Origin: Tannerella sp. | Lineage (GTDB): Bacteria > Bacteroidota > Bacteroidia > Bacteroidales > Tannerellaceae | Reading direction: 5' to 3' | Length of the DNA: 6,306 nt | NCBI GenBank assembly: GCA_031275525.1 | Contig: JAISOP010000141.1 | Span: forward strand, 1 to 6,306 | Shown: in pieces, positions 1 to 6,279 of the stretch | Position numbering within the stretch: the first letter of the stretch is position 1 | How the letters are laid out: each line of letters starts with the position of its first letter | Notes under the pieces: model-generated | Told to the model about the DNA's origin: nothing | Databases searched by the model: none | The model's input: only the letters and a program-made list of their open reading frames with translations | Program-made: the position numbers and the translations under genes

Positions 1-2
1 TC

Positions 3-488
3 CGCCTCGACAACCTCCGGAAGGCCGTCATCGACTACGACCGGTGCGTCGGCTGCGGACAGTGCGTCGCCCTCTGCCAGTACGACGGCGCCGTAATGGG
101 CGACGGCGACACCTCCGAACGGCTGAACTGCAAGATTGCGGAATATGCCCTGGCGGTGGTGGCCGGCAAGCCGCATTTCCACATCAATTTCGTCACGGAC
201 GTATCGCCGGAATGTGACTGCTGGAATCATAACGACGCGGCCATCGTGCCCGACCTGGGCATCCTGGCCTCCTTCGACCCCGTGGCGCTCGACCAGGCCT
301 GCGCCGACCTGGTGACCCGGGCGCCGGCCCTGAAGGGCAGCAAACTGGCCGAAAAACATCCGGACGATTCGCTGGAAGGCAAAGACAAGTTCCGCCTGAT
401 ACACCCCGACACGCACTGGGAAGCCGGGCTGGATCATGCCGAAAAAATCGGCCTCGGAACACGAAACTATAAACTGTCAGCCGTATGA
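3..488 (+). CDS. DUF362-type 4Fe-4S protein, C-terminal part (5' end outside window)
   Basis: The reading frame is already open at the left edge and ends at TGA 486-488, giving 161 visible residues; the start lies outside the window. A ferredoxin-type motif CxxCxxCxxxC (RCVGCGQCVALC, bases 42-77) supplies four Cys for one 4Fe-4S cluster. The Pro that usually follows the last Cys is Gln here. After it come blocks typical of DUF362 proteins: a CDCW stretch, then an aspartate-rich segment with DLGILASFDPVALDQACADL, and a C-terminal EKIGLGTRNYKL tail. Family members are usually about 350-380 residues, so roughly the N-terminal half is missing. The biochemical role of DUF362 proteins is not well defined; electron transfer or metal-centre chemistry is the usual guess. 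An ATG at 96 would begin after the cluster motif and is not a credible start. The stop overlaps the mnmE start by four bases (ATGA), so the two are probably co-transcribed and translationally coupled. Confidence 0.85.
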   Translation, partial: RLDNLRKAVIDYDRCVGCGQCVALCQYDGAVMGDGDTSERLNCKIAEYALAVVAGKPHFHINFVTDVSPECDCWNHNDAAIVPDLGILASFDPVALDQACADLVTRAPALKGSKLAEKHPDDSLEGKDKFRLIHPDTHWEAGLDHAEKIGLGTRNYKLSAV

Positions 489-1876
489 ACCAAACCATTT
501 GCGCCCTGTCAACCGCTCCGGGCACGGGCGGCATTGCCCTCATCCGCGTTTCAGGCCCGGAAGCGATACCCGTTTGCAACCGCCTGTTTTTCCCTCATGC
601 GGCGGGGAAAGAACTGCTTTCGCGGCCGGCCGGCGTCCTGACCCGCGGCAGCATCCGGCGTCGCGACGAATGGATAGACGAAGTAATGGTATCCCTGTTT
701 CGCGCCCCCCGCTCGTTCACGGGCGAGGATACGGTGGAAATCACGTGCCACGGCTCGCCCTACATCCGGCAGCAGATTCTACAGCTGCTGACCGAAGGCG
801 GCTGCCGTTTGGCCCGGCCCGGCGAGTTCACGCAACGCGCCTTCCTGAACGGCAAAATGGACCTGTCGCAGGCCGAAGCGGTGGCCGACCTGGTCGCCTC
901 CTCCTCGGCCGCCTCCCATCGCCTGGCCATGAACCAGATGCGCGGCGGCTTCAGTCGCGAACTGCAGCGGCTCCGTTCGCAGTTGCTTGACTTTACCTCC
1001 CTGCTCGAACTGGAACTGGATTTCGGGGAAGAAGAGGTCGAATTTGCCGACCGGACGCAGTTGCAGCGGCTGGCGTCGGACATCAGGGAGCGCCTTTCCC
1101 GCCTGGTACGCTCGTTCGCTGCGGGCGACGCGATCAAAAACGGGATTCCGGTCGTGATCGTCGGCGAGACCAACGTGGGGAAATCAACGCTGCTCAATCA
1201 CCTGCTGAATGAAGAAAAAGCGATCGTATCCGAAATTCACGGCACCACGCGCGACGCAATTGAGGATGTGGTCAACATACGCGGCATTTCGTTCCGCATC
1301 ATCGACACCGCCGGCATTCGCGACACGGGTAACGAGGTGGAAATCCTGGGAATCGAACGCACTTACCAGAAAATCCGGCAGGCCTCCATCGTGGTCTGGA
1401 TGATTGACGCTACCCAGTTTAGCGAAGAGATAGAAAACATAGCCGAAAAGATTATTCCAAAGACTAAGGATAAGCAATTAATCATCACGATCAACAAGAT
1501 CGACCGGATTTCGGCAGAGGAAAAACAGGTACTGGAAGAAGAGTTTCTGCCGCAAATTCCGGCGCGGCGGATTTACCTTTCCGCCAAGTACCGCCAAAAC
1601 ACGGAAGCCCTGGAGACCGCCCTGCTGGAGGCCGCCGGCCTGCCGGAGGTCGACGGCGAGGATTTTACCGTCAGCAACGTACGCCATTACGAAGCCCTGT
1701 CCGGAGCGCTTGCCTCCGTTTGCCGGGCGGAAGACGGCTTGCAGCGGGGGCTGTCGGGCGATTTCGTGGCGCAGGACATCCGGGAATGTATGCACCATCT
1801 GGGGGAAATAACCGGGGAAATAACGACTGACGAGGTGCTGGGCACGATATTCAAAAACTTCTGCATCGGCAAGTAA
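485..1876 (+). CDS. mnmE: tRNA uridine-5-carboxymethylaminomethyl(34) synthesis GTPase MnmE
   Basis: MnmE works with MnmG to place the (carboxymethyl)aminomethyl group on C5 of wobble uridine 34 in certain tRNAs, using a folate one-carbon unit and K+-dependent GTP hydrolysis in the cytoplasm. The 463-residue length is normal. The N-terminal folate-binding domain covers about residues 1-119, and the conserved LNGKMDLSQAEAVADL block starts the helical domain at 121. The inserted G domain (about 217-385) has every motif: P-loop GETNVGKST 227-235, with Asn230 at the K+-coordinating position; switch I GTTRD 253-257; DTAG 274-277; NKID 337-340; SAK 366-368. The C-terminal signature FCIGK supplies the catalytic-type Cys460. 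The ATG sits inside the upstream stop (ATGA) with no clear Shine-Dalgarno, which fits coupling to the Fe-S gene; the N-terminus MNQTICALSTAPGTGGIA matches the family start. The segment at about 1418-1500 is AT-richer than its surroundings. A terminator follows the stop. Confidence 0.98.
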   Translation: MNQTICALSTAPGTGGIALIRVSGPEAIPVCNRLFFPHAAGKELLSRPAGVLTRGSIRRRDEWIDEVMVSLFRAPRSFTGEDTVEITCHGSPYIRQQILQLLTEGGCRLARPGEFTQRAFLNGKMDLSQAEAVADLVASSSAASHRLAMNQMRGGFSRELQRLRSQLLDFTSLLELELDFGEEEVEFADRTQLQRLASDIRERLSRLVRSFAAGDAIKNGIPVVIVGETNVGKSTLLNHLLNEEKAIVSEIHGTTRDAIEDVVNIRGISFRIIDTAGIRDTGNEVEILGIERTYQKIRQASIVVWMIDATQFSEEIENIAEKIIPKTKDKQLIITINKIDRISAEEKQVLEEEFLPQIPARRIYLSAKYRQNTEALETALLEAAGLPEVDGEDFTVSNVRHYEALSGALASVCRAEDGLQRGLSGDFVAQDIRECMHHLGEITGEITTDEVLGTIFKNFCIGK

Positions 1877-1910
1877 CCAGCCATAAATAAGCCTGTAACA
1901 AAGGTCTAAT

Positions 1911-1945
1911 AACCGCTATAACACACTGTATTGTAGCGGTTTTTT
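1911..1945 (+). terminator. Rho-independent terminator after mnmE
   Basis: AACCGCTATAA (1911-1921) pairs with TTGTAGCGGTT (1931-1941) as an 11-bp stem with one G-U pair and a nine-base loop. T residues run through 1940-1945. It lies 34 bases after the mnmE stop and should end the Fe-S/mnmE transcript. Confidence 0.85.
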
Positions 1946-1973
1946 ATTGCTTATAAGTTATTGTTATCTATGC

Positions 1974-2002
1974 TTGTTATTCGTTCTCTTATTGCATCTT
2001 TG
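1974..2002 (+). promoter_or_regulatory. Candidate distal Bacteroidota promoter (P1) for the LysM gene
   Basis: CATCTTTG at 1995-2002 matches the Bacteroidota -7 box TAnnTTTG except for its first base. TTG at 1974-1976 is a -33 element 18 bases upstream. It lies just after the mnmE terminator and points at the LysM gene. A transcript starting near 2006 would have a leader of about 155 bases before the ATG at 2162. The -7 mismatch makes this weaker than the proximal candidate. Confidence 0.4.
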
Positions 2003-2114
2003 TACCCTTATTTGTACCTCAACTGTAAAGATATTGGGGAATGTATTACACAATAGTACGAATGTTCTCCTTAACGTGGCAACATGGCCCTACACCCATT
2101 GAACGGTACCCTTA

Positions 2115-2144
2115 TTGTGGTTCCGCAAACTAATAGTATATTTG
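2115..2144 (+). promoter_or_regulatory. Candidate proximal Bacteroidota promoter (P2) for the LysM gene
   Basis: TATATTTG at 2137-2144 is a perfect match to the -7 consensus TAnnTTTG. TTG at 2115-2117 lies exactly 19 bases upstream, the usual spacing for the -33 element. The predicted transcription start is about 2148-2151, only 11-14 bases before the ATG at 2162, so the mRNA would be almost leaderless. This also argues against translation starting at the upstream in-frame ATG at 2084, which precedes the promoter. Confidence 0.6.
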
Positions 2145-2159
2145 CCCTAAATTTTAGGG
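2145..2159. promoter_or_regulatory. Perfect 15-bp palindrome at the predicted transcription start (possible operator)
   Basis: CCCTAAA (2145-2151), T, TTTAGGG (2153-2159): two perfect 7-bp arms around a single base. It abuts the -7 box of P2 and ends two bases before the ATG at 2162. A one-base spacer cannot form a normal RNA loop, so a double-stranded site for a dimeric regulator is the likelier reading. The right arm AGGG may also act as a weak ribosome-binding sequence. No regulator is identified. Confidence 0.4.
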
Positions 2160-2161
2160 TT

Positions 2162-3916
2162 ATGAATGGGCTTACAACTTGTTTAATCGTGTTTTCATTG
2201 TGTCTCATGACGCAGCATCCGTTGCTTTCGCAGACCCGGTCTGACGACAAAGTGTTCTATCACACGGTGGAACGCGGACAGACCGTGTATTCCATTGCAC
2301 TCATGTACGACGTGTCCGAGGAAGATGTTTACCGCCTGAATCCTTCGAGCCGGCAGTATGTCAAAGCCGGGGAAAAGCTGAAAATCCCGCAGAAAGAGGT
2401 GGCGGCGCTTTCGGAAGAACGGAAGGACGAGACGTATGTGTATCACACGATTCAACCGGGAGAAACCCTATATGGCGTATCCAAACGTTACAAGATACCG
2501 GCGGAAGAAATCTCGGACGCCAATCCGGGATTGACGTTCCAGTCCTTCGTCGCAGGGAGAATCATCCGTATCCCGGTCGTGAAAATCCAGTCGGAACCAA
2601 CCACCGTCACCCAGACTGTCATCAAAAAAGTGGAGTATACCATCCGGAAAAAAGAAACGCTCTACGGAATATGCAAGCAGTTCAATATCACCAGCGACCA
2701 GTTGCTGCGGTATAATCCGGAACTGAAGTCGGGACTGAAAGCCGGCATGTTGATTGTCATCCCGGTGGAAACGGAGGAATCCGTGACGATTGCGCCCGAA
2801 CAGAACGAATTTGACCTGAATGCCGTGATGGCGGCACGCAATGAAATCCGGAAGACAAACGTCGCCGCAATCGCCATCCTGCTGCCCTTTCAGGTAAACA
2901 ACAGCCAGTCCGGACGTTTCCTGGAATACTACGAAGGTTTTCTGCTGGCCGTAGATAGTATGCGTAGTTCCGGCATGTCCGTCGAACTGTCCGTACACGA
3001 CATCGGCGACACGAACCAGCAACTGCGGACCACGCTGGAAAACGAAGCGCTGAAGAGGTCGAACCTGCTGATTGGCGGCGTCACGAACGAACAAATCGAA
3101 CTGATTGGAGCCTTTGCGCTGAAAAACAATATCAAATACGTAGTCCCCTCCTACTCGAAATGCGACCGGCTGACCTCAAGCAATGCCAGTATCTTTCAGG
3201 TGAATACGCCTTACCAGTACTTGTTTTCGTATGCAACGGCGCGTGCCTGTATGCTGTTTTCCGACTACAACATCATCCTGTTGAATACGAACGACAAGGA
3301 CGAAAAAACGCTTTTCGTCAACACCTTTAAAGCCGACATGAGGGAACGGAAAATCGCCTTCCGGGAACTTTCGTTTCATGCGGCTTCGTTCCCGGATGAT
3401 TTGGCTGCCCTGCTGGTAACGACCAAACCGAACGTTATCGTACCGGTATCTTCCTCCATCGAGGCCCTCCGCAAAATCAGAACCCCGCTCCGGAGGCTGG
3501 CCGACAGCAATCCGGCATACCGCCTGACCCTGTTCGGCTATCCGGAATGGCAGATGTACACGGATTTCCTGGAAGACTTCTTCGTGCTCAACACCCATAT
3601 CTATACCTCCTTCTATACAAATAACCTGTCGAAGGAGGCACAGGGATTCAATGCCAAATACAACTACTGGTACAAGAAGAACATGGCCCCGACGTATCCT
3701 AAATATGCAATGTTAGGATTCGATACGGGGATGTTTTTCATCTCGGCCATCAACAAATACGGCGCCAACTTTGAAGGGAATATACAGCATCTTAATTATT
3801 CCAGTATCCAGACCGGTTTTCGTTTTGAACGCGTCAACAACTGGGGCGGATTCATCAATACAAACCTGTATATCGTCCGTTTCAACCGGGACTATACCAT
3901 TACACGCATGGAATGA
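2162..3916 (+). CDS. Exported protein with three LysM domains and a type-1 periplasmic-binding-fold domain
   Basis: This 584-residue protein probably binds peptidoglycan in the periplasm and carries a ligand- or partner-binding domain; its exact role is unknown. Residues 1-23 (MNGLTTCLIVFSLC and following) form a signal peptide, with likely cleavage before Gln24. Three LysM domains follow at about 33-76, 93-139 and 158-201; each opens with a Y(H)TxxxGxT(V/L)Y-like motif and ends in an (I/V)P strand. From about 234 (VAAIAILLPFQ) to the end the sequence resembles the type-1 periplasmic-binding fold of LivK-type solute receptors: an EYYEGFLLAVD helix at 254-264, then a GGVTNEQ segment near 304. 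I chose ATG 2162 because it gives a proper signal peptide and lies downstream of promoter P2. The in-frame ATG at 2084 would add 26 residues lacking signal character and has no ribosome-binding site. The stop overlaps the next start by four bases (ATGA). No permease or ATPase gene is visible nearby, so a transport role is not supported. Confidence 0.88.
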   Translation: MNGLTTCLIVFSLCLMTQHPLLSQTRSDDKVFYHTVERGQTVYSIALMYDVSEEDVYRLNPSSRQYVKAGEKLKIPQKEVAALSEERKDETYVYHTIQPGETLYGVSKRYKIPAEEISDANPGLTFQSFVAGRIIRIPVVKIQSEPTTVTQTVIKKVEYTIRKKETLYGICKQFNITSDQLLRYNPELKSGLKAGMLIVIPVETEESVTIAPEQNEFDLNAVMAARNEIRKTNVAAIAILLPFQVNNSQSGRFLEYYEGFLLAVDSMRSSGMSVELSVHDIGDTNQQLRTTLENEALKRSNLLIGGVTNEQIELIGAFALKNNIKYVVPSYSKCDRLTSSNASIFQVNTPYQYLFSYATARACMLFSDYNIILLNTNDKDEKTLFVNTFKADMRERKIAFRELSFHAASFPDDLAALLVTTKPNVIVPVSSSIEALRKIRTPLRRLADSNPAYRLTLFGYPEWQMYTDFLEDFFVLNTHIYTSFYTNNLSKEAQGFNAKYNYWYKKNMAPTYPKYAMLGFDTGMFFISAINKYGANFEGNIQHLNYSSIQTGFRFERVNNWGGFINTNLYIVRFNRDYTITRME

Positions 3917-4599
3917 GGAAGCCCGGAAGTGTGTTTTTAGCCGGTTTGCTATCCTTCGCCGTCGTTTCGGGTAGCCGGGCACAGAACGGCGGTTTCCGTC
4001 CGGAATGGGCTGCCGGCATAGCGGGCGGCGTCAATCTCTCCTCCGTCAGTTTTTCCCCCAAGGTACAGGAAGACCTGTTAAGGGGATACCTGGGTGGCCT
4101 GACGCTTCGCCGGATTACGGAAAAGAATCTCGGCCTCCAGGTGGAACTGAATTTCAAGCAACAGGGCTGGAAAGAAAACTTTGACGAACTGGAGGTGCCG
4201 GAAAATGCAAACTACCGTTTTCAGCGGCGGATGAGCTACGTGGAACTCCCTTTCATGACGCATATTTATTTTGGCGGCGACCATACCCGCTTCTTCGTCA
4301 ACCTGGGACCGCAAATCGGTTTCCTGCTCAGCGAACGCACGGAGGAAAACCTGAACGGTGCAACCCCGCAAAACAGAAACGAACAGCATACCATGCTTGC
4401 CGACAAAAGGTTTGAGTGGGGAATCGGAGGCGGCCCCGGACTGGAACTCCGTACCCGCATCGGATATTTCCTGCTGGAAGGGCGGTATTATTATTCGCTG
4501 AGCGATTTCTACAACACCCGCCATCAGGATGTCTTTTCCAAAGCCTCTTCCCAGGTCATTTCCATGAGGCTTACCTACTTGATACCCCTTTTCAGGTAA
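3913..4599 (+). CDS. PorT-family outer-membrane beta-barrel protein
   Basis: A 228-residue exported protein that probably forms a small outer-membrane barrel. Residues 1-23 are a signal peptide ending SRA before Gln24. The mature part resembles the PorT/OMP_b-brl_2 group: GIAGGVNLS near 35-43, a LGLQVELNFKQQGW strand pair at 73-86, YVELPFMTHIYFG at 109-121, FFVNLGPQIGFLLS at 127-140, FEWGIGGGPGLELR at 167-180, and a final amphipathic strand MRLTYLIPLFR. The charged, Asn/Gln-rich segment around 141-165 is likely an extracellular loop. PorT itself is needed for type IX secretion in Porphyromonas, but the wider family has many members of unknown role, and I do not claim this is PorT. Translation probably depends on the LysM gene: the start overlaps its stop in ATGA and no Shine-Dalgarno is visible. 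This suggests that the two proteins act together across the envelope. Confidence 0.85.
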   Translation: MRKPGSVFLAGLLSFAVVSGSRAQNGGFRPEWAAGIAGGVNLSSVSFSPKVQEDLLRGYLGGLTLRRITEKNLGLQVELNFKQQGWKENFDELEVPENANYRFQRRMSYVELPFMTHIYFGGDHTRFFVNLGPQIGFLLSERTEENLNGATPQNRNEQHTMLADKRFEWGIGGGPGLELRTRIGYFLLEGRYYYSLSDFYNTRHQDVFSKASSQVISMRLTYLIPLFR

Positions 4600-4611
4600 A
4601 GGAATCCGGTG

Positions 4612-4638
4612 GCCGTCGTCGTGGCTGAGTATGACGGC
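4612..4638. other. Weak stem-loop in the convergent gap
   Basis: GCCGTC (4612-4617) pairs with GACGGC (4633-4638); on the + strand the stem can extend by a G-U and a U-A pair around an 11-base loop. It lies between the barrel gene stop (4599) and the wzi-family stop (4657). No proper T-run follows on either strand, so it is at best a poor bidirectional terminator. Nothing else is visible in 4600-4656. Confidence 0.25.
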
Positions 4639-4656
4639 ATCCTTTCACCGCGTTCA

Positions 4657-6165
4657 CTACCGGATCAAGCCCCGTTTGGTAACCGACAGGCTGCATCCCG
4701 CAGGATTGCCCAGCAGCGAACCGCAGTCGGCCGCCAAAGCGACGGAAAGGCTCCAGTCGCGCGGGAAAGCATAGCTGAAATCCGCCAGGAAAAAGCCGCC
4801 CGTCAACCTTTTGAGCGTCGGCTTGTAGGGCCTTCCGAAACTCTCGACCCCGGAGCACAGGATGCGCCACGAGAGGGCTTGGGTCAGGGAACCTTCGGCG
4901 CCCAGGTGCCACGCACGCACGCGGGTATGTTTGAAGCCCGGCGTGCGGTCGGCATTGTATTCGGGCGAAACCAGCAGCGGCGTACCCGCTCCGCGATTGA
5001 AATAGGCATGTCCCGCAGGATATTCGCTGTTATTGTAATAATCGTCGCCCCCACCGCCGTAGCCCGGATATTGATTGTGGTCAAATTCGATGAAATGAAA
5101 CGGGCCGCTCTGGTCCAGGGTGAGAAGACGTTCGAGGACCACCCGGCGGAGCCAGGTAAACCGCGGAACATCCACCTGGATACCCCACAAACCGTCCGTG
5201 CCGTTCTTAAATTCCATCCCCGATGCATCATCGAAGAAATGCTGGTAACAGGCTTTCACGGCCAGGCCCTCTTTCCGGTAACTGAAATGAAAGTCGTAGG
5301 TACCGTACTGGCTGCCCAGGACATTGATTTGGTCGGACGGGGAAGCCTTCTCATCGCCCGACTTGCCCAGTACCACCCGGATGAAATCCATCAGCGAACG
5401 GGGTTGCATACGTACCGCGGCCTCCGGATCCGTGGAAACGCCTCCCCATTGAACCAGGTGGCAAAGCCCCAGCGTCATCCCGAACGGGAAGGCGCCGTTC
5501 GTATCCTCTACCCTCAAGTAAAGGGACTTGCGATGCCAAAGCATATCCTTGATATAGAACCGGTCTGGGGGGAAGTAAGATTTCAGGTAATCCGAATCAA
5601 AGGAACGTCCCACGGCAAAATCTCCCTTCCCTTGCAGCCATCCGCCCGTGTAGGGCAGGGTCACAAACCGGGGTACATACAGGTTGATTTCCGGCACGGG
5701 GCGGGCATTGGGCGAGAGTCCCAGGTCGCCGCTACTGAGCCGGGGGTCCATCAGCGACTGGCTGTAATGCCGGTCTGCCTCCCGGCTACCGATGCTTAAG
5801 CTCAGCCGGCGGAAGCTCAATTCGCCGAAAAGCTGCTGGACATACGCCGTACGGTAGCGCGGCCGGGCGGCCACCATATCCGCGCCCACGCTCCACGCCC
5901 ACCCCGCCCGGCCGAGCGGCTGGCGGTGAAAAACGCCCGCCTGCAGATACCCCTCGGGCGACTTCAGCGGTACGACCCCATACCGGTTACTCGCCATCCA
6001 GAACGGCGTCTGCCCGTTCGTGGACAGGGAACCGGACGTCGTGACCCGGAACAGGGTATAATCCGCTCCTTCTTCCTTCCGGCCTGTTTCTTCTTCCTGC
6101 GCCTGCCCCCAAAAGGGAACGACCGACAGGCAGAGGTACCCCATGATCCGTTGTATTCCTTTCAT
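4657..6165 (-). CDS. Capsule assembly Wzi family outer-membrane protein
   Basis: This 502-residue exported beta-barrel belongs to the Wzi family (Caps_assemb_Wzi). In enteric bacteria Wzi holds capsular polysaccharide at the cell surface; in Bacteroidota solitary homologues are common and poorly studied. Residues 1-22 are a signal peptide ending GQA before Gln23. The mature protein alternates aromatic strands with turns. Family-like features include the early TNGQTPFWMASNRYG segment (about 49-63), READRHYSQSL (128-138), FIEFDHNQYPGYGGGGDDYYNN (split here as 358-367 and 368-379), and a closing G-C-S-L-S-V-T-K-R-G strand. Length is close to that of E. coli Wzi (about 480). The frame is open to GTG 6168, but ATG 6165 is preferred because AGGA lies six bases upstream of it. 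The gene converges on the barrel gene and appears monocistronic. No glycosyltransferase or capsule genes are visible, so the polysaccharide served is unknown. Confidence 0.9.
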   Translation of the reverse strand: MKGIQRIMGYLCLSVVPFWGQAQEEETGRKEEGADYTLFRVTTSGSLSTNGQTPFWMASNRYGVVPLKSPEGYLQAGVFHRQPLGRAGWAWSVGADMVAARPRYRTAYVQQLFGELSFRRLSLSIGSREADRHYSQSLMDPRLSSGDLGLSPNARPVPEINLYVPRFVTLPYTGGWLQGKGDFAVGRSFDSDYLKSYFPPDRFYIKDMLWHRKSLYLRVEDTNGAFPFGMTLGLCHLVQWGGVSTDPEAAVRMQPRSLMDFIRVVLGKSGDEKASPSDQINVLGSQYGTYDFHFSYRKEGLAVKACYQHFFDDASGMEFKNGTDGLWGIQVDVPRFTWLRRVVLERLLTLDQSGPFHFIEFDHNQYPGYGGGGDDYYNNSEYPAGHAYFNRGAGTPLLVSPEYNADRTPGFKHTRVRAWHLGAEGSLTQALSWRILCSGVESFGRPYKPTLKRLTGGFFLADFSYAFPRDWSLSVALAADCGSLLGNPAGCSLSVTKRGLIR

Positions 6166-6177
6166 CACATTTCCTTT
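6163..6177 (-). promoter_or_regulatory. Ribosome-binding site and start of the wzi-family gene
   Basis: Read on the minus strand, 6177-6163 is AAAGGAAATGTGATG. AGGA is six bases from the ATG at 6165, a good spacing, but only three bases from the GTG at 6168, which is too close. An out-of-frame ATG at 6170 is followed at once by TGA (6167-6165), forming a two-codon start-stop that overlaps the true start. Confidence 0.6.
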
Positions 6178-6212
6178 CTATTTCCCTAAACAATCACATG
6201 CCGACCGGCCTC

Positions 6213-6233
6213 TCCGCCAACGTATGCGGCGGA
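6213..6233 (-). other. Stem-loop in the wzi-family leader
   Basis: TCCGCC (6213-6218) and GGCGGA (6228-6233) form a perfect 6-bp GC-rich stem around a nine-base loop. It would lie near the 5' end of the transcript that starts at about 6237, in a leader of about 70 bases. It may simply protect the mRNA end. I do not recognise a riboswitch or a known cis-RNA. Confidence 0.35.
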
Positions 6234-6240
6234 TGACAGG

Positions 6241-6248
6241 CAAAGATA
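6241..6248 (-). promoter_or_regulatory. Promoter -7 box of the wzi-family gene
   Basis: On the minus strand this is TATCTTTG, a perfect match to the Bacteroidota -7 box TAnnTTTG. No TTTG or TTG appears at the usual distance upstream (around 6268-6271 in window coordinates), so the -33 element is weak or absent. The predicted transcription start is near 6237. Confidence 0.6.
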
Positions 6249-6256
6249 CGAATAAT

Positions 6257-6270
6257 GAATGGAGAATGGT
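6257..6270. repeat. Two-copy heptamer GAATGGA/GAATGGT
   Basis: GAATGGA (6257-6263) is followed directly by GAATGGT (6264-6270), identical at six of seven bases. It lies where the -33 element of the wzi-family promoter would be and ends nine bases before the second heptamer array. Confidence 0.5.
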
Positions 6271-6279
6271 AAGCAGTGA

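Noticed and set aside
436..990. A 184-codon + strand frame overlapping the Fe-S gene end and mnmE
   Set aside because: Arg/Pro-rich out-of-frame translation of mnmE, whose own frame is unambiguous.
1802..1824. Direct repeat GGGGAAATAAC, two copies with a 12-base period
   Set aside because: It encodes GEITGEIT within the conserved C-terminal segment of MnmE, where EITGE is family-typical; protein constraint plus codon choice explains it.
2468..3094. A 208-codon minus-strand frame inside the LysM gene
   Set aside because: Antisense to a well-supported gene, with no motif, signal peptide or upstream ribosome site.
2162..3916. ABC-transporter solute receptor as the function of the LysM protein
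   Set aside because: The C-terminal fold resembles such receptors, but three LysM domains and the absence of nearby permease and ATPase genes make an uptake role unsupported.
3913..4599. Assignment of the barrel gene as porT
   Set aside because: Only family-level resemblance is visible; many paralogous small barrels share it and no type IX secretion genes are in the window.
4609..5799. A 396-codon open frame on the + strand, antisense to the wzi-family gene
   Set aside because: It lies almost wholly inside the clearly recognisable wzi-family gene, has no ribosome-binding site and no recognisable domain; long antisense frames are expected in GC-leaning coding DNA.
6213..6233. Leader stem-loop of the wzi-family gene as a riboswitch or intrinsic terminator
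   Set aside because: Only a 6-bp stem, no T-run after it on the minus strand, and no conserved aptamer features recognised.
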